Assembly: GCF_048128805.1 (NCBI RefSeq)
Contig: NC_135998.1
Location: 10,836,656-10,900,655, forward strand
Length of the DNA stretch: 64,000 nt
Direction: 5' to 3'
Source: Centroberyx gerrardi
Taxonomy: Eukaryota; Chordata; Actinopteri; Beryciformes; Berycidae
The notes beneath the pieces were generated by a model. The model searched no databases, was not told where the DNA came from, and saw nothing but the letters and a program-made list of their open reading frames with translations. Both the position numbers and the translations under genes were made by a program. This document shows, piece after piece, positions 51,476-63,990 of this stretch. Within the stretch, counting starts at the first letter, position 1. Every line of letters starts with the position of its first letter.

Positions 51476-51769
51476 GTGCATGTGTGTGTTTGTGCCTGCA
51501 CGTGTGTATGAATCTTGGAGATGGGATCAGGGTCAATTTTGCCACAAGAAAGAAAAGTAATAAGTGATAATGGTGATATTCTTCTATGATACTCAGATAT
51601 TATTAACCCATTTCAGCCTATTGAGTTAAGCAGACGGTGCCCTGGTCCAATGTGCTGCTCAACAACCATACTGTACTGTATGCCATACTGCCTGAATGCT
51701 TATAATGACTAAAAGTCAGAATAATAAGCCTTATTTTCTGTAGTCTATGGTGTAGACTAGCTGTAGTCT

Positions 51770-54150
51770 ATGTACAAACCTTAAGGCTCCCATCCTTTTT
51801 CTGGACACAAATGAGCAGCATAGGATGACTTTGACTTGGCAATCCCCTGACTGTTAGATCCTGAATGTACTTCTTCACTTCCTTGTACAGTGGCTTAGAC
51901 ACAGATATGCCCTCTGGACAGGAATGCCATCTTTGGGTGATGGACATCTGAAGGCTCAGGTTGCAGCCAATGTCACTAGTGTCACAGACAAAGGCAGCAG
52001 TTGGATGCCACAGCTGTGGGGGAGCACCTTCAACATGGGACATGGATGGGGACTGGACGCTGTCAACTTTGGTGCAGGACTTCTTCTTGGGTAAGTCAGT
52101 TTCATTGATTTTGGCAACATGCTGAATGGTGCCCAGGTTGATTCTATTGGGCAGAGTGACCTAATGTTTGTTTTGGTTCTCAATTAGCACTTGGATATAA
52201 GAATGCTTGGTGACTTGGATCTCCAAGACACACTTCCCAATAGTAATTTGCTAAAACAGTGGGTTGTCCATTCCTGGCTCAAACAGCACCACTGGGTTTG
52301 ATACTTCAAAATTGGAAGGGACTCTACACATAAGCAGCTGGGATGGTTTTGTTTTGTTTTCACACTCTCATGGACACAAAGTCTGGTTGCATGAACCTGG
52401 ATGAGGCTGCCAGTGGCTGATAGTTGTTCCTCGTCGATGGCCATGGTAGTCTGCAGCAGACGGATAACTGTGGACAAGATGTTGGCACCTTCAGGCTGGC
52501 TGATAACTTCCTGAATCACACTGAACCCAAGAGAAGTCTCTCAAGCTTCATCTGGCTCACCAGGAATGATACTTGCAATGTTAGAGTTGTTGTTTTCAGG
52601 GAGGTTTATTGTGACTTCAACCCAGCCATCATATGAAATGGCATCACCACTGACAGCAGACATTGAGGGTTTCATCATGCTGGAGGGGTCTCAGCTGCTG
52701 GCCTGGTAAGTAACCTCTCTCCAGAGGTGGTCTACGATGCTCTCCTGGGACCCAATATCAAGGAGGATGTTTACTGCATAGCCATTCACGCAGCAGTTCA
52801 ACAGACTTTTTTTTTTTCAATTAGTGGTGCAGTGATGTCAGGTGCAGTACAAACACTAGTGGGCTGGATGGTAGCAGCAGGATGTGGGATACCCCTGGGC
52901 CTGGGGTTTTCTTGGATTTGGTGGTATGGCTGGTATGGTTGGCTGTTGCCAGAATTGAGGTGGCAGGTGGGACACTGGCTGAAGGCCGGTCACTGGTTGT
53001 CCCTCTGCAGAGACCAGCTCAAGTGGTTGGCCTTTATCAGGCACCCCACTGCTCTGTGCCCTGCTTCACCACACACAAAGCAGTGACTTCAATTACACAG
53101 GCCCCGTTTGATGCATGTCTTACACCTTACCTTGTCTAGAAACTGAAGGATGGCTGGCTGAAGGCAGTCGGCTGATGGGACACAAGCATGGGTGCATTGT
53201 TGACAGCTGACAATGACATTGACTGACCCTTACAGAGGCTACCAAGCTCGTCAGGTTCTCCTACTCCACTGAGCTGTTGAGTGGTTCTATTGTGGTCTGT
53301 CACTGTCTCTGGCTGCTCATGAGGGTATTTTCTATGCTGAGCATCTACCTACACACTGTGTGCACAAGTGACCTTGTGGCGTGGAGCTTGACCCAGTCAT
53401 GCTCCCTATGACTCTCATCACTGGTCATTTTCATGACTTCCTTAAGTAATTCTTTATCAGAAACATGGCTGTGAGGAAGGTTTTCAGGTCCCGGTGGATA
53501 TCATTGCACTTATAGCCAAGCTCCTCATAAACAGAGTACAGATAGGCTTCCTGAATGGTATTGGTGTGTATCTCTTGTCAGTGCTGCTCTGCTTTGACAG
53601 GAACATGATCTTTTGCTTAAGACCAATGTGCCTGCAGAGAAACTGCTTGGGTGACTGCTGCTCGTTTTGCTTCACACACATACGCTCCTGAAACAGCTCA
53701 ATGCTACTCTTGTGCCCCAGCTAAGACTACAGAAGCCCCTTGAGCTCCCCAATCATCATATCTCCCTTGTTCATTAGCATGTCTTTGAAGTTGCCAGGTT
53801 TAATGACACACAGCACACTCCTGATGATTTCTAGCTCACTGAAGCCCTGTCTGACCTTTTTGAAACATTGCTGCAATTTTCTGCCCAGCTTCTCATACAT
53901 AGCTCATAGCTCTATGGGTGCTGTGGTTTTATTGATAAGGGTTATATTAGTATTATTATTATTATTATTATTATCTCAAGAACCTCAGGACTCACAGGTG
54001 ATACAACAAAATCAGCCTTTGACCTCAGGATGGCATTAGAAACAATTTAAATACTGCCCCAAATCCTCATCTTCAGAACCTACCAGACAATCAGAATCCA
54101 TAAATGCACAGATGTGTTTAATACAACGTTCTTCATCCCCTTTGCTTAAT
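51770..54150 (-). mobile_element. Decayed Ty3/gypsy-type retroelement relic
   Basis: Minus-strand pieces in gag-to-pol order: gag-like coding around 53480-53900 (ERMCVKQNEQQSPKQFLCRH), a Pro-rich region near 52860-53040, then a reverse transcriptase start near 51770-51900 (VKKYIQDLTVRG, CVQKKDGSL). Many stops and frameshifts, truncated early in RT, and no LTRs seen. It is a dead copy and is described only as a relic. Confidence 0.6.
53951..53974. repeat. (ATT)n microsatellite
   Basis: Eight or so ATT units interrupting the retroelement relic. Confidence 0.9.
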
Positions 54151-54761
54151 ATCTGGACCATGACCGTTGACTATGCTGTACTGGTACTAGAGTGCTGCTC
54201 CACTTTAGGCATGGCTCCCCTCGGTTCCACTGGTCATCTTCCTCTCTGGACATTCACTGGTGATTCCCTTGCTCCGCTCAACCACCTCACACTGTCTCCT
54301 AATTCAGTGATCACTGGATTTGCTCTGCTGAATGGATGTCAGAGCCCCCAAGAATCTGTAATGGGTCCCGGGAAGGAGAGGCATACATATATAACAATTA
54401 CCTCTTAAAATAGGATAAACAGACACATGAAGGAGGAGACAAAGTAGTTCTCAGGTGTTCTTCCTCGATGCCTGAGAAGGCGACTGCACCCAATTGCTTA
54501 CGTCTCCCCCTAGTGACGAGCATTGTTACACATATGGTAGTACAAATGCCACTGCAGACTTTGTAAGAAATTAGGGTGGTTTGCACTGCATTAATCATAT
54601 GAAAACAAATATCAGTAAAATTATACACAAATTGTGACCAACATTTTGCATGTCACACTATTCCAGATCTAATCACACGGAGCAAAATTTCAATTTTATT
54701 ACTCAGAATTCAACTTTGAAACAATGTCTCTGGTGAGAACATCACTTGTACTAGAAATTTG

Positions 54762-55157
54762 CTAAAATAGAAGGCCCTGACATAATATAAACATCACTTT
54801 CTTCCTTGTCTTCAAAGCTTCCAATTTTTGTCCATAGCAGGACAAAAAAATGAGTCCTGCTACGTTAAAATGTCTCTCACACGCTGCTAAAGCAGGCAGG
54901 GGGCCGCTAACCTTTAGAGAAAACTTGCACACAGCTGGGAACGACTTGAGAGTATCCATGGTAGCAGTTGTGCTGGCCAGGTGGGCATCTATCTGCCCAG
55001 GGTTCTCCTGAACCCTGGTCTCCTTCATGCTGGCAAAGATGTCATCTTCCTCTGATGAGGTTGAGTTGTTGCCTGCATGCTGCATCATGGGTTCCTGCTC
55101 CAGGTGGGCCTTGATGTACGCCAGGCATAAAATGTGACAAATTAACATGACAGCCAA
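54762..55157 (-). pseudogene. hAT-type transposase C-terminal relic
   Basis: Minus-strand frame with LKSFPAVCKFSLKVSGPLPA followed by LAACERHFNVAGLIF. This matches the hAT dimerisation pattern (PA/SSA...ER.FS.AG.I) of ZBED-like transposases. There is no zinc finger or catalytic region, so this is a fragment. Confidence 0.6.
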
Positions 55158-55234
55158 GAAACACTTTATTTGTAAACATGCTGAGATGTTAAAGTACTTT
55201 CTCTTTTACCATGTTCTATAATGTAGAGTGTTTA

Positions 55235-55425
55235 CCAATCACACAGCTAACAGTCTCTGCTAAGGTGCAGGAGTTGGGACAAGGTTATTTCACTGATTAG
55301 TCGCTCTTCTCTGGTTTAATGTGTGCTAATCAGTGAAATTACCTTGTGGTGTAGTGTTTGGTTGGAATGAAAACTTGCAGGCTCTTGGCCCTCCATGGCA
55401 CATGATTGCCCATCCCTAGTATATT
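55235..55425. mobile_element. hAT-like terminal region with hairpin
   Basis: TAGTGTTTGGTTGGAATGAA then AACTTGCAGGCTCTTGGCCC and TTGCCCATCCCTA resembles the subterminal region of common vertebrate hAT MITEs. A 20-nt stem (55281-55300 / 55326-55345) lies inside it. Confidence 0.55.
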
Positions 55426-55429
55426 GAGT

Positions 55430-56285
55430 ATTTTACAACTGCTTTGATTGTGCCACAACCGGAATCAATCAGAACTGGGGACTGCAGCTATCAGTTTTAA
55501 TAATAGCTATTTTTAAGCTATTACATAAAAAGTAGCAAAATCTGTAATCATCTTCAAGCATTGAGCAATGGACTTTAGGCAATTATCTTTCCAAAATGGT
55601 TATAGAGCCTTTTTGGAATGCAACCCTTCAAATTTTCTTTTGAAATTCATATTATATCTTCATTTGTATGAGACAGACTTCCCTCCTATGAATATGCATA
55701 GTGCCCATGAGATCACAACATTAAAGCAATATGGACTCTGCAGACCTTGCATGCAGAGCATCAGTATTAGATTTGTTTACAACAGGCAGGTGTCTTGCAG
55801 AGAGGTAAGATGTTGGCCACCGAATTTTGGAAATCTAATTAAATAAGACCATTCCCTCAAGAGATTGTCTGCATGTTATCTATTGATTGAATTTGTGTTG
55901 TCTCATCACAGTGCTTGATCCGTCCTGTCACACGACTTGTCTTAACTCTGTTTTAGTGGGACTTGTGACTCATCATTTTACACTCAACACTTGCTTGCGA
56001 CTTTGACCCTATGCTTTGGGACTTACTTGTTACTCAAGTAAGCACATCTTTGCAATAGTGTCTGTACAGTATCTTCTCTCTCCTTGGACAAAAAACAACA
56101 CATACGCATGTACTTGTGTACTTATTTTGCTATGACTCGTTAACAAATAAAATGTTGTGTCATAGAGCTGTCTGACATGTGTAGAGACTGATGAATATCT
56201 TAACTTTATATTCAGAATTCTAGCCAATGTTTTGAGTTTTATTTAAGGTCTTATTACGTGCCTGGGTGGAACCTAAACATGAATG

Positions 56286-56328
<43 letters not shown>

Positions 56329-58740
56329 TCCACTGTCTTCCTTTTCAGCTCCAGCTCAGTTCCAGGCTTCTACATATCCTGTGTACTCTGGTAAAGCCAT
56401 CAATTTCATTATTTACATCAATTGATAGTTATTGGAAACTATCAATTGAAACAGGATCTTAAACTGACTAGGGGAAGTATTTTATCTAAATTTATATATC
56501 ATTGATCCTTAATTTTGAAAAAAATCTAATCAGATCTGTTTATAGACAAAGTGCTCAACACTCAAGCAGTGTTTCGGTGCAACCTCATTATTTTCACTAT
56601 TTTTTCCACAAAATTAATGTTTTTCATGTCATTACTTGCTTTGTGTCAACACTAGCAGACATAATAAAAAAATATTATTTATTTTGACCAACACAGATTT
56701 AGAGCCTTTAGAATCTTCTTTTCTGCCCCATAGTTACACATATGTGCAATTAAATGTTGAATATTGACATTTGTTCATTTATTTGACCAACCTAAGATTA
56801 TGCAAGATTACCTTATGTAACTTTATCTTTAGTATTAAAGATACAAGATAATAATTTTCAACCTCAAATAACATGTTTTGAAGAGATAGGTTGACACTAT
56901 TGGCTGAAGGAGATATAAGCACATTTATTTAAAATCAACTAAAAGTCTATCTGATGGAGGTTGCCGAGGGCTGTTACAACATGTAATTTCATTATTTTCA
57001 ACATAATTTTCAACACTTTTATTTGTGGGACATGTTTTGTCCCAGGTCTCAAGAATCAGTGATATTCAAAAATCAAGTCTGTATTACGTTTAAGTGGAGA
57101 GGGGGCATTTAGCCCTTAACTTTCTCTTGGCAGGAGGTTCTCACAAAGGTTTGACTGTTAGTCCTTAACAGAGTTCTGCGGAGGTAAGCTTAGTCCCACA
57201 GGAGTGAAGTTTGAAAAAGTTTGTTTTCCTTGGCTATCTTTTCCTCATCAAATTGCTGTTTTGATCTTTTGGAACACAGGGAAGTAAGATGGCCATTGGT
57301 AATTGCACACTTCTATCCCTCTATTTTGCAAATAAAGTACTTGTTTTGGCATCATGCAGAGGAGACAGGCACTGAGGGCAATGCTAACAGTGTCCATTTC
57401 CTCTCACTTTGACTACAGAGATTAGAAAATGAGAAGAGGACAGATGCAATTACCAAGCATCTCTACTGTAAGTCAAGGGCTTTTGTGACACAAAGTCATT
57501 TTCCCGGGTGTGGGGGTCAGATTTATGATGCAGCGGACAGTTTCATCTTAGTCAAGTCTGTTCCACCCAAAACGTGCATTTCTGCAAAAAGGAGGATCAG
57601 GACCTGTAAAAGATCTGATATAAGTTATACAAGGAATTGCAATGGAGTTGTCCATTTGAAAAGCGCCTGGGGTATCAACAATGCACAGGTACATTGTATT
57701 GTATTTTTCAAAGCTAGAGACAGATTGAAGAGAACACCTCAAAAATGAGATATCTGGCATTTGAAAAATGTGACACCCACCTGCTCTCTTAAATGATTGC
57801 TGACACAAAAGAAAAAGTCATTATAAAAAAAACAAGTTATTTGCTCTTTTAAGACCTTGGCCTTCAAGAAATAACATCATGAGAATAGAATAATCTATTT
57901 TTGAACTATTGAATAAGGCATTTCATTGAGCCTTTTTAAAATGGAACATTATGAGATAAAATCCCTCAATTAACGTTAATCAGATACAGAACACACAAAC
58001 ACATCCATATTAAGTCTTGCATGTTACTCCGTGATTTATTTATTTACTGTACCAGTATATTGTTACAGTGTCTTTCCTGTTCAGTTTAAAACCTATTAAC
58101 GGAGCTACAATACATGCACAGATTGAATTATCTGGCTTTTAGTATGGAAACAAAGGCCTAACTAGCAGAGTTAGCTGTGGAAGAGAATAAAGAGGCCTGC
58201 CATGCAAGGTCTCGGTTTTCACCCAAGCAAGCAATGTTCAACAAACAGACAACAACTAAATAGCATCCCTCATGACTTTGCAAACTATTCTTAAATTATA
58301 CATGAGAGACCTGTTGGGAAAAGAAGGAACAACGTGGTTAAATATTGAAGGTGATTTAATCTTCTCAGCAAGTTAAGGGCAAGGTGGAGACTAAAGTTGC
58401 CATGCCAACAACAGACAGATGTTACCTCTGTTGGCATAGCAACTTTAGAGAATGATGAAACTGTGTGCATCCATGCAAGATCTGAGTTTGATTATTAAGG
58501 AACAAAAGTTGCTGTTGCACAGATTATAATGTTTAATTGTCAGTACACTGTGGTTTTAATTGTATTAAGGAACACTTTAACCCTCCAAAAAGGGAACAGA
58601 CAGAAAATTGTTTATTCATATTTGAACATGTGATATTCAGTTGAATATAAAGAAAACTTAAGAATCATAGAATTACATCATTACACAAAAATGAAATTGA
58701 GAGTGAAGGAAAGGTGAGGCAGGAAGTGAAGTATGATTGA
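55430..58740. other. No gene recognised
   Basis: AT-rich gene-poor DNA with an (AC)n tract at 56287-56326 and a hairpin at 58391-58448. Short open frames show no splice support or familiar domain. Confidence 0.4.
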
Positions 58741-58744
58741 GAAC

Positions 58745-59186
58745 AGTGGTGGAAAGAGTACTAGAGTGTCCTACTCAAGTATTGTTACTTTGTTGATATT
58801 TTACTAAAGTAGAAGTAAAAGCACTGGTGTAAAAATCTACTTCAGTAAAAGTAAAAAGTAGCTAATTTAATATGTAGTCAGGGTAAAAGTTATTACTTTA
58901 CTTTTTAGAAAATATAATTTTTTTTAGATCTGATCTTTCCCATGCAATTCTAACATGACAGGACAGAGTTCAAACTAGATTCTTTTAATTGTAAAAATTT
59001 GAAACTACAAAATGAAGTGCAAAAACAAATTAAAGACAGATTACTTTACTTATTCTTCAGGAAAAATGTACTTAAGTAAAAGTAAAATTACTGACTGAAA
59101 ATACTCAAAAAGTACAAGTACACAAAAAAGCTACTCAATTACAGTAACTTGAGTAAATGTTACAGTATTAGTTACTTCCACCCTTG

Positions 59187-59187
<1 letters not shown>
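58745..59187. mobile_element. Non-autonomous element with CAGTGGTGGAA ends
   Basis: Starts CAGTGGTGGAAAGAGTACT and ends CTTCCACCCTTG. The interior is rich in AAGTAAAAGTA and ACTTGAGTAAATG words typical of a common fish hAT-like MITE. A (GA)n tract abuts its right end. Confidence 0.6.

Positions 59188-59242
<55 letters not shown>
59188..59242. repeat. (GA)n microsatellite
   Basis: About 27 GA units directly after the MITE. Confidence 0.95.
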
Positions 59243-59245
<3 letters not shown>

Positions 59246-59934
59246 AGAGCGTGAGATATAGGGAGGGACCCTGCCATGGAAAACCACATCAGGAAATGCC
59301 TCCCATCTGAGGAAACCATGAGGTCAGCTACAATAATCCTGGGAGAAATGTGAAACTAACTAGCAAAGTAGCAACTAGCAAACTAGCAAAATTAGCAAAA
59401 AAAGAAATAAACAGATAAGTCGGCAGAAAGATTCAGAAGAAGATCCTGAAGATCATAAGGCTCTGAATAGTGAGCACTCATCACTTTGTGGAGGATAAAG
59501 CATAAACCTCAGCAGAATTTCTTCCATGACTCTTAAAATAGATATGAAGGGATAATGTAAGTCTATTTTACCTTTCTTATTAACCTCCAAAGCAGTTTTC
59601 AAAGTAGAGGAGGGGTTGGTCAGGCAAGGCTTCCACCAGCCTGAACCTAGTTTTACAACCACAAAACTAGGCTGCACAATCCTATGCAACAAAACATCTT
59701 AATATTTGAAGAGTTTTGCTCCAAAATGACATTCTCTATTTCAACCAAATAACACCTAACATCCTTTTCAAAGGATAGTAGATAAATACATTTACTGGCT
59801 GACAAAAGGATAACAGTTTTACACACACTTTTTTACTGAATCCTCTATATTTGGAGATATTGAATGGTCAACTTCAGAGTGTTTTGGAAAGGATTTCTTC
59901 ATTTCTTTACATCACATACTGTATATTTTTTCTT

Positions 59935-59965
<31 letters not shown>

Positions 59966-59968
59966 GTC
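59935..59968. repeat. (TG)n microsatellite
   Basis: Short TG tract in intergenic DNA upstream of the 60.4-kb gene's 3' end. Confidence 0.9.
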
Positions 59969-60417
59969 TATATATTGTGTCTATATGCACAAATATACAT
60001 ATATACTCTCTGAGCAAGAGGTACATTATTCCTAGATTATGATCAGAGTTTATCAGTCAGAATGCTCATCTGTTGATGACTATGGCCTTTTTTCCCAAAA
60101 ACATATTACTAAGTTATTACTAAAGTTATTCTAAGGTTTTACTAAAGTTATTCTTTGTTCTCCTGACAATAGAAAACAATCAGAAAAAGAATAGATTCCA
60201 GAAACACCTGCAGAACTGACAGCAAATGTTTATTAGTAAAACCAACGCATTTCGGCTTGTGGCCTTCGTCAGGATTTGTCTCTTTTTCATCAATAGAATA
60301 CAGTCAAACATTACCTCAGTGTTTTTTGTTGCTGTTGTTTAGATTTTTTTTGTCAAATGCAGGTAGAATGAGCAAACGTATTCACTTTCTTTTTCCAGTC
60401 ACGCCCTACGTTGGAGG

Positions 60418-60913
60418 TCAGAGAGACGAGTGTTCAAACAGGACGACCTGTGTTTGGCTGGAGAGGCTGGAGAGCCTGGACGGCCTGAAGGCTCCGATAC
60501 GAGAGTACACATCCGCGTCCGAGCTGGCGCCCCACGACGGGTGAGGGCTGGGCGGGGTGGTGTGGATGACCGGCAGGGGGAGAGGGAGAGGGAGGGTGAT
60601 GACAGGGTGGGTCTGAGGGAGAGGGGGTGGAGGGAGGAGAGGAGGTGGAGAGAGGGCAGGAGGTGGAGGTAGAGGGAGGGCAGGAGGTAGGGGCAGGGGC
60701 AGTGGGGGTGGAGGGGACACCGGTGGGGGCGGCAGTGGGGTGACTGCGGTGGGCGTCACCGTGGTCACGACTTGGACTGGAGCAGTAACCTCACAGACGT
60801 TCCCATTCTTGTCAGGCAGTACCAGAGGCAGCCCGGGGTCTTTGAGTGAGTAGGCGGCAGCGTGGTAGAAGCTGTAGTACTGTAGAGCGTGCCTCGCCCT
60901 GGACAGCCTCAGC
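60418..60913 (-). CDS. Terminal exon with proline-rich cytoplasmic tail
   Basis: Phase-matched to the membrane exon. YYSFYHAAAYSLKDPG is followed by long Pro runs that could bind SH3 or profilin, then SWGASSDADVYSRIGAFRPS and the C terminus. Confidence 0.65.
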
Positions 60914-62423
60914 CTGCATGACACAGGACAGCACAAAATGACACAACATGAACAAACACGACACGAAACAACACGACATGCCATTTGGAGACCGCTTTTG
61001 AACAAACCGTCCTATAGTACGAGTGCATTCACGGTTACTTTTCCATTTGGGGCGAAACCCCTAGCAGTGTTGCTTAGTATGTTGAACTCACTGATATATA
61101 CAAAATGAACTTGCCATACAACTCCCAAAATATACCAACATCAGACAATGTTGGGCCAGTGTGGCGCTGCCTGTTCGGATCTGTATTGTTGGAGGTTGTT
61201 TGGACTTGTATTGTCCGATTCAACATGTTCAATCCGTGTTCTGAGTTGTTTCACAAAAACGTCAGTGCATCCTTCGTTTCCATTGCAGCTGCCAGGCTCT
61301 TAACAAACACCAAGAAACGCACCCACATTACCCCTATTTTACCCTCTCTTCATTGGCTGCCTGTTAAATATAGAATCGATTTTAAGATCTTACTGTTATG
61401 TTTTAAGGCTCAATGTGGTTTAGCTCCTAGCTATATTACAGATCTTTTAACCCCGTATTTGCCAGAGTGCAGTCTGAGGTCCTGAGGCAGGGACTTCCTG
61501 ACTGCTCCAAGGTCCAGGCTAACTGGTCGGGCCTTCGCCATAAGAGCCCCTGAGCTCTGGAAGATGATACTGAGTTTGCAGGTCTGAGTTCCTCAGGCAC
61601 CTGAGGAACTCAGACCTGCAAACTCAGTATCATCTTTTAAATCCCTTCTCAAAACCTACTTGTTTAAAAGAATGCCTTTTATAGTCTGTTCTACTTTTAT
61701 GTCACAATTGTATTCTCCTGTTTTTAAGTCTGTTTAGGATCCTTGCTTGCTCTTGTTTGCCACTCCAACCATCCCGGAACATTGATTTGAATGGGAATGA
61801 TCCATTCAAGTTCTGTGGGCTTAACACTGTTCATTATTAAAGTTGACAGGGACACAGGGGAGACACGGCAGAAAAAGTTCTGGTGAGATTTGATCTTTAG
61901 GCATCAGGGCAAAAGGTGGTCTGTGACATCACTTATTACTTAATTGTTGTCACGTGTACATACCTGTGTCTCAGCTGTAGGAGTCTATACAACAGCAGCA
62001 GGATTAAAGCTCCAGCCAGCGTCACCAGGAGCACGGCCACCCTTATATCCAAGCTCCAACATGGTTTACCGGGTCCATGGGAGCTGCAGGTCCTCGGGGG
62101 GCGTGGCGTCTGTGGCTGGACGTGTCCCTCCATCCCCCTCTTAGGATTAATGATGGCCTGGGCCAAGACAGGCTGGATGGTGTCCTGCAGGATTGGGTGT
62201 CGGTTCCTGAGTACGGTAGGCTCAGGCTGGGGTGGGATTTGGAGAACGGTGCTGCTGGTGACCTGATGACCAACCTGCATCGCTGCCAGGTTTAGTCCTA
62301 GACACTGGGGTTGTAAGGAGTGTTGCTCGATGCAGATTAACGCCCCATGTTGTGTAGAATCTGACAAGCATGAGCAGGCGTCTCCAAGGAGGCTGCTTCT
62401 GATGGCTTCAACTGGCTGATCCT
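60418..62423 (-). CDS. Unrecognised single-pass membrane protein with Pro-rich tail (3' part)
   Basis: I do not recognise this gene. Two exons join in phase: 62423-61964 (acceptor TCTTATAG, donor CAG|GTATGT) and 60913-60418 (acceptor TCATGCAG, stop TGA). They give about 318 residues. The first exon encodes a Cys-containing, probably extracellular stretch (GDACSCLSDSTQHGALICIE, CSSHGPGKPCW), then one hydrophobic helix (VAVLLVTLAGALILLLLYRL). The second starts RLRLSRARHALQYYSFYHAA, a basic juxtamembrane motif that looks conserved, followed by a low-complexity Pro/Leu region of about 70 residues and a tail ending FEHSSL. The end HSSL fits a class I PDZ ligand, which is inference. The N terminus and signal peptide must lie upstream, perhaps past the window edge. 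An L2-like LINE fragment sits in the intron. Confidence 0.65.
61240..61740 (+). mobile_element. L2-like LINE 3' fragment
   Basis: Encodes RTHITPILPSLHWLPVKYRI and CFKAQCGLAPSYITDLLTPY, then PEELRPANSVSSFKSLLKTY, the C-terminal part of L2/Rex-type LINE proteins. It is broken by stops and by a 37-nt inverted duplication at 61561-61636. It lies antisense in the intron of the 60.4-kb gene. Confidence 0.75.
61561..61636. repeat. Perfect 37-bp palindrome with 2-bp spacer
   Basis: The arm at 61561-61597 is the exact reverse complement of 61600-61636, separated by CA. The right arm is normal LINE coding sequence; the left arm replaces the residues expected before PEEL. Confidence 0.95.
61964..62423 (-). 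CDS. Exon with ectodomain end and transmembrane helix
   Basis: Open for about 153 codons with an acceptor and a GT donor in compatible phase. The hydrophobic helix near its 3' end is flanked by Lys/Asp outside and Arg/His inside, giving a type I orientation. Confidence 0.65.
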
Positions 62424-63990
62424 CTATAAGACAAAGATTTGTGTATCATTATATGTATCAAAATGAAGCAACATCAAGTAACGAAAGTGAAGACAAACTT
62501 TCTTTTTTCATCTTTTACTTCAGCAAACTTTTAGAACTGATCTGTCCGGACATATAACACACTGAAAAAAAACTTAATTCACTGTATAAAGTCATTTCAT
62601 GTCATGTTCATTCCTAAAATCAAGGTAAATAATTTCAACTTGTTTCAACCTAACTGGTTTCAAGATTTTTTTATTTTTTTTTATCAAGTGACATTGTCAT
62701 TAAACAAGTGATTTCAATGTATTGCTAAAATTTAAGTGAAACCATTGAACCTAGCTGGCAGATTTGTACTCGTTTTAACAGAAATAAAACAATTTTAAAG
62801 ATTAAATGGCATGCTAAGATGGATATCTTTAAAGTGGAAACATACACACAGAGGGAATAAACAGTAACATATAACACTCAGAAAGAAAAGCTTGGAATAG
62901 CATCTTAAAAGTTAATCTCACATAATGTTTGGTGGAAAATTGAACAAAAGGTTTGCAACTTACTTCATTCCATTCTAACTGTTGCCTGTATTGTATGTAA
63001 ATTCGCAAGAGAAAATGAATACAACAAGATGGCAGAATAAGACTCTCTGTAGCTTTCCAGGACCAAATGAGGAATCCCAAGCATACACCAATGGGAGGAA
63101 GCCAGTGAAAACAGCAGGAAACAGAGCACTTCCCTAATACACAATACAGAGATTTGATTGGAGAGCGCTCCCTATCGCTATGGTTACAGGAAACTGGTCA
63201 AGGATGTCTTTGCTGGGAGTCTGCTTTTTTAAGGACTTCAGAGTTGAGAGTGGGGCTGAACAAAACACTCCACTCTCGCACACACCCACTACCACACACA
63301 TGCACAGTCACACACATATACGTACATGCACACACATGCGCGCACACACACACACACACACTCCCAGGTGAATAGCTTACACAGTCTCTACTGAGTGTAA
63401 GAAATAGTTATTATTCTGCAAGCCCTTCAGACAAGCACAAATCCCTCCTATAAATATTATTACACCCTCTATCCTTTAGGATAAAAAACAAATTAAGCCG
63501 CTTATCACATGTCATAAGAGCCACTAACACAGTATGATGAAAGTCAAAAACTTCACACACAAAGAGAAGTCTTGCGGTGCAGGGGGTTTACAAGGCTTTT
63601 TAACTGTGGTAAATAAGGGAACAAAACACCAAATAGAGTAGTAGTATCACATATACACAGTCTGACCTTAAGATTGGAGATTAGGCTCTATCTGCAAAAG
63701 GGTCCCCTACAGATGAAACTGAACAAAAGCAGTTGCAAAGTGAAAGAGAAATGGCTGTTTCAGTGCCACCAGAACAGCTCACATCAGTCAGCAGTGTGCC
63801 AGTATGGGTCAACAGAGGCAGAGAGATGGTGGCCACTGTGAAAGGCTGGTCGCTATCTGATTGAGCCAGTATTCACGGAACGAATAAATGACATCGGCAC
63901 AAAAAAAGGCCTGCTCAGACGAACGTCCAGCTCTCATTTATCTGTCTAATAAGTTTTGATGCTGGGCCAAGCCGAGAGAGAGAAACTCTT
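62424..63990. other. Probable intron or upstream region of the 60.4-kb gene
   Basis: No recognised coding exon. A short CA/GC-rich microsatellite is at 63290-63361. Otherwise AT-rich. Confidence 0.4.
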
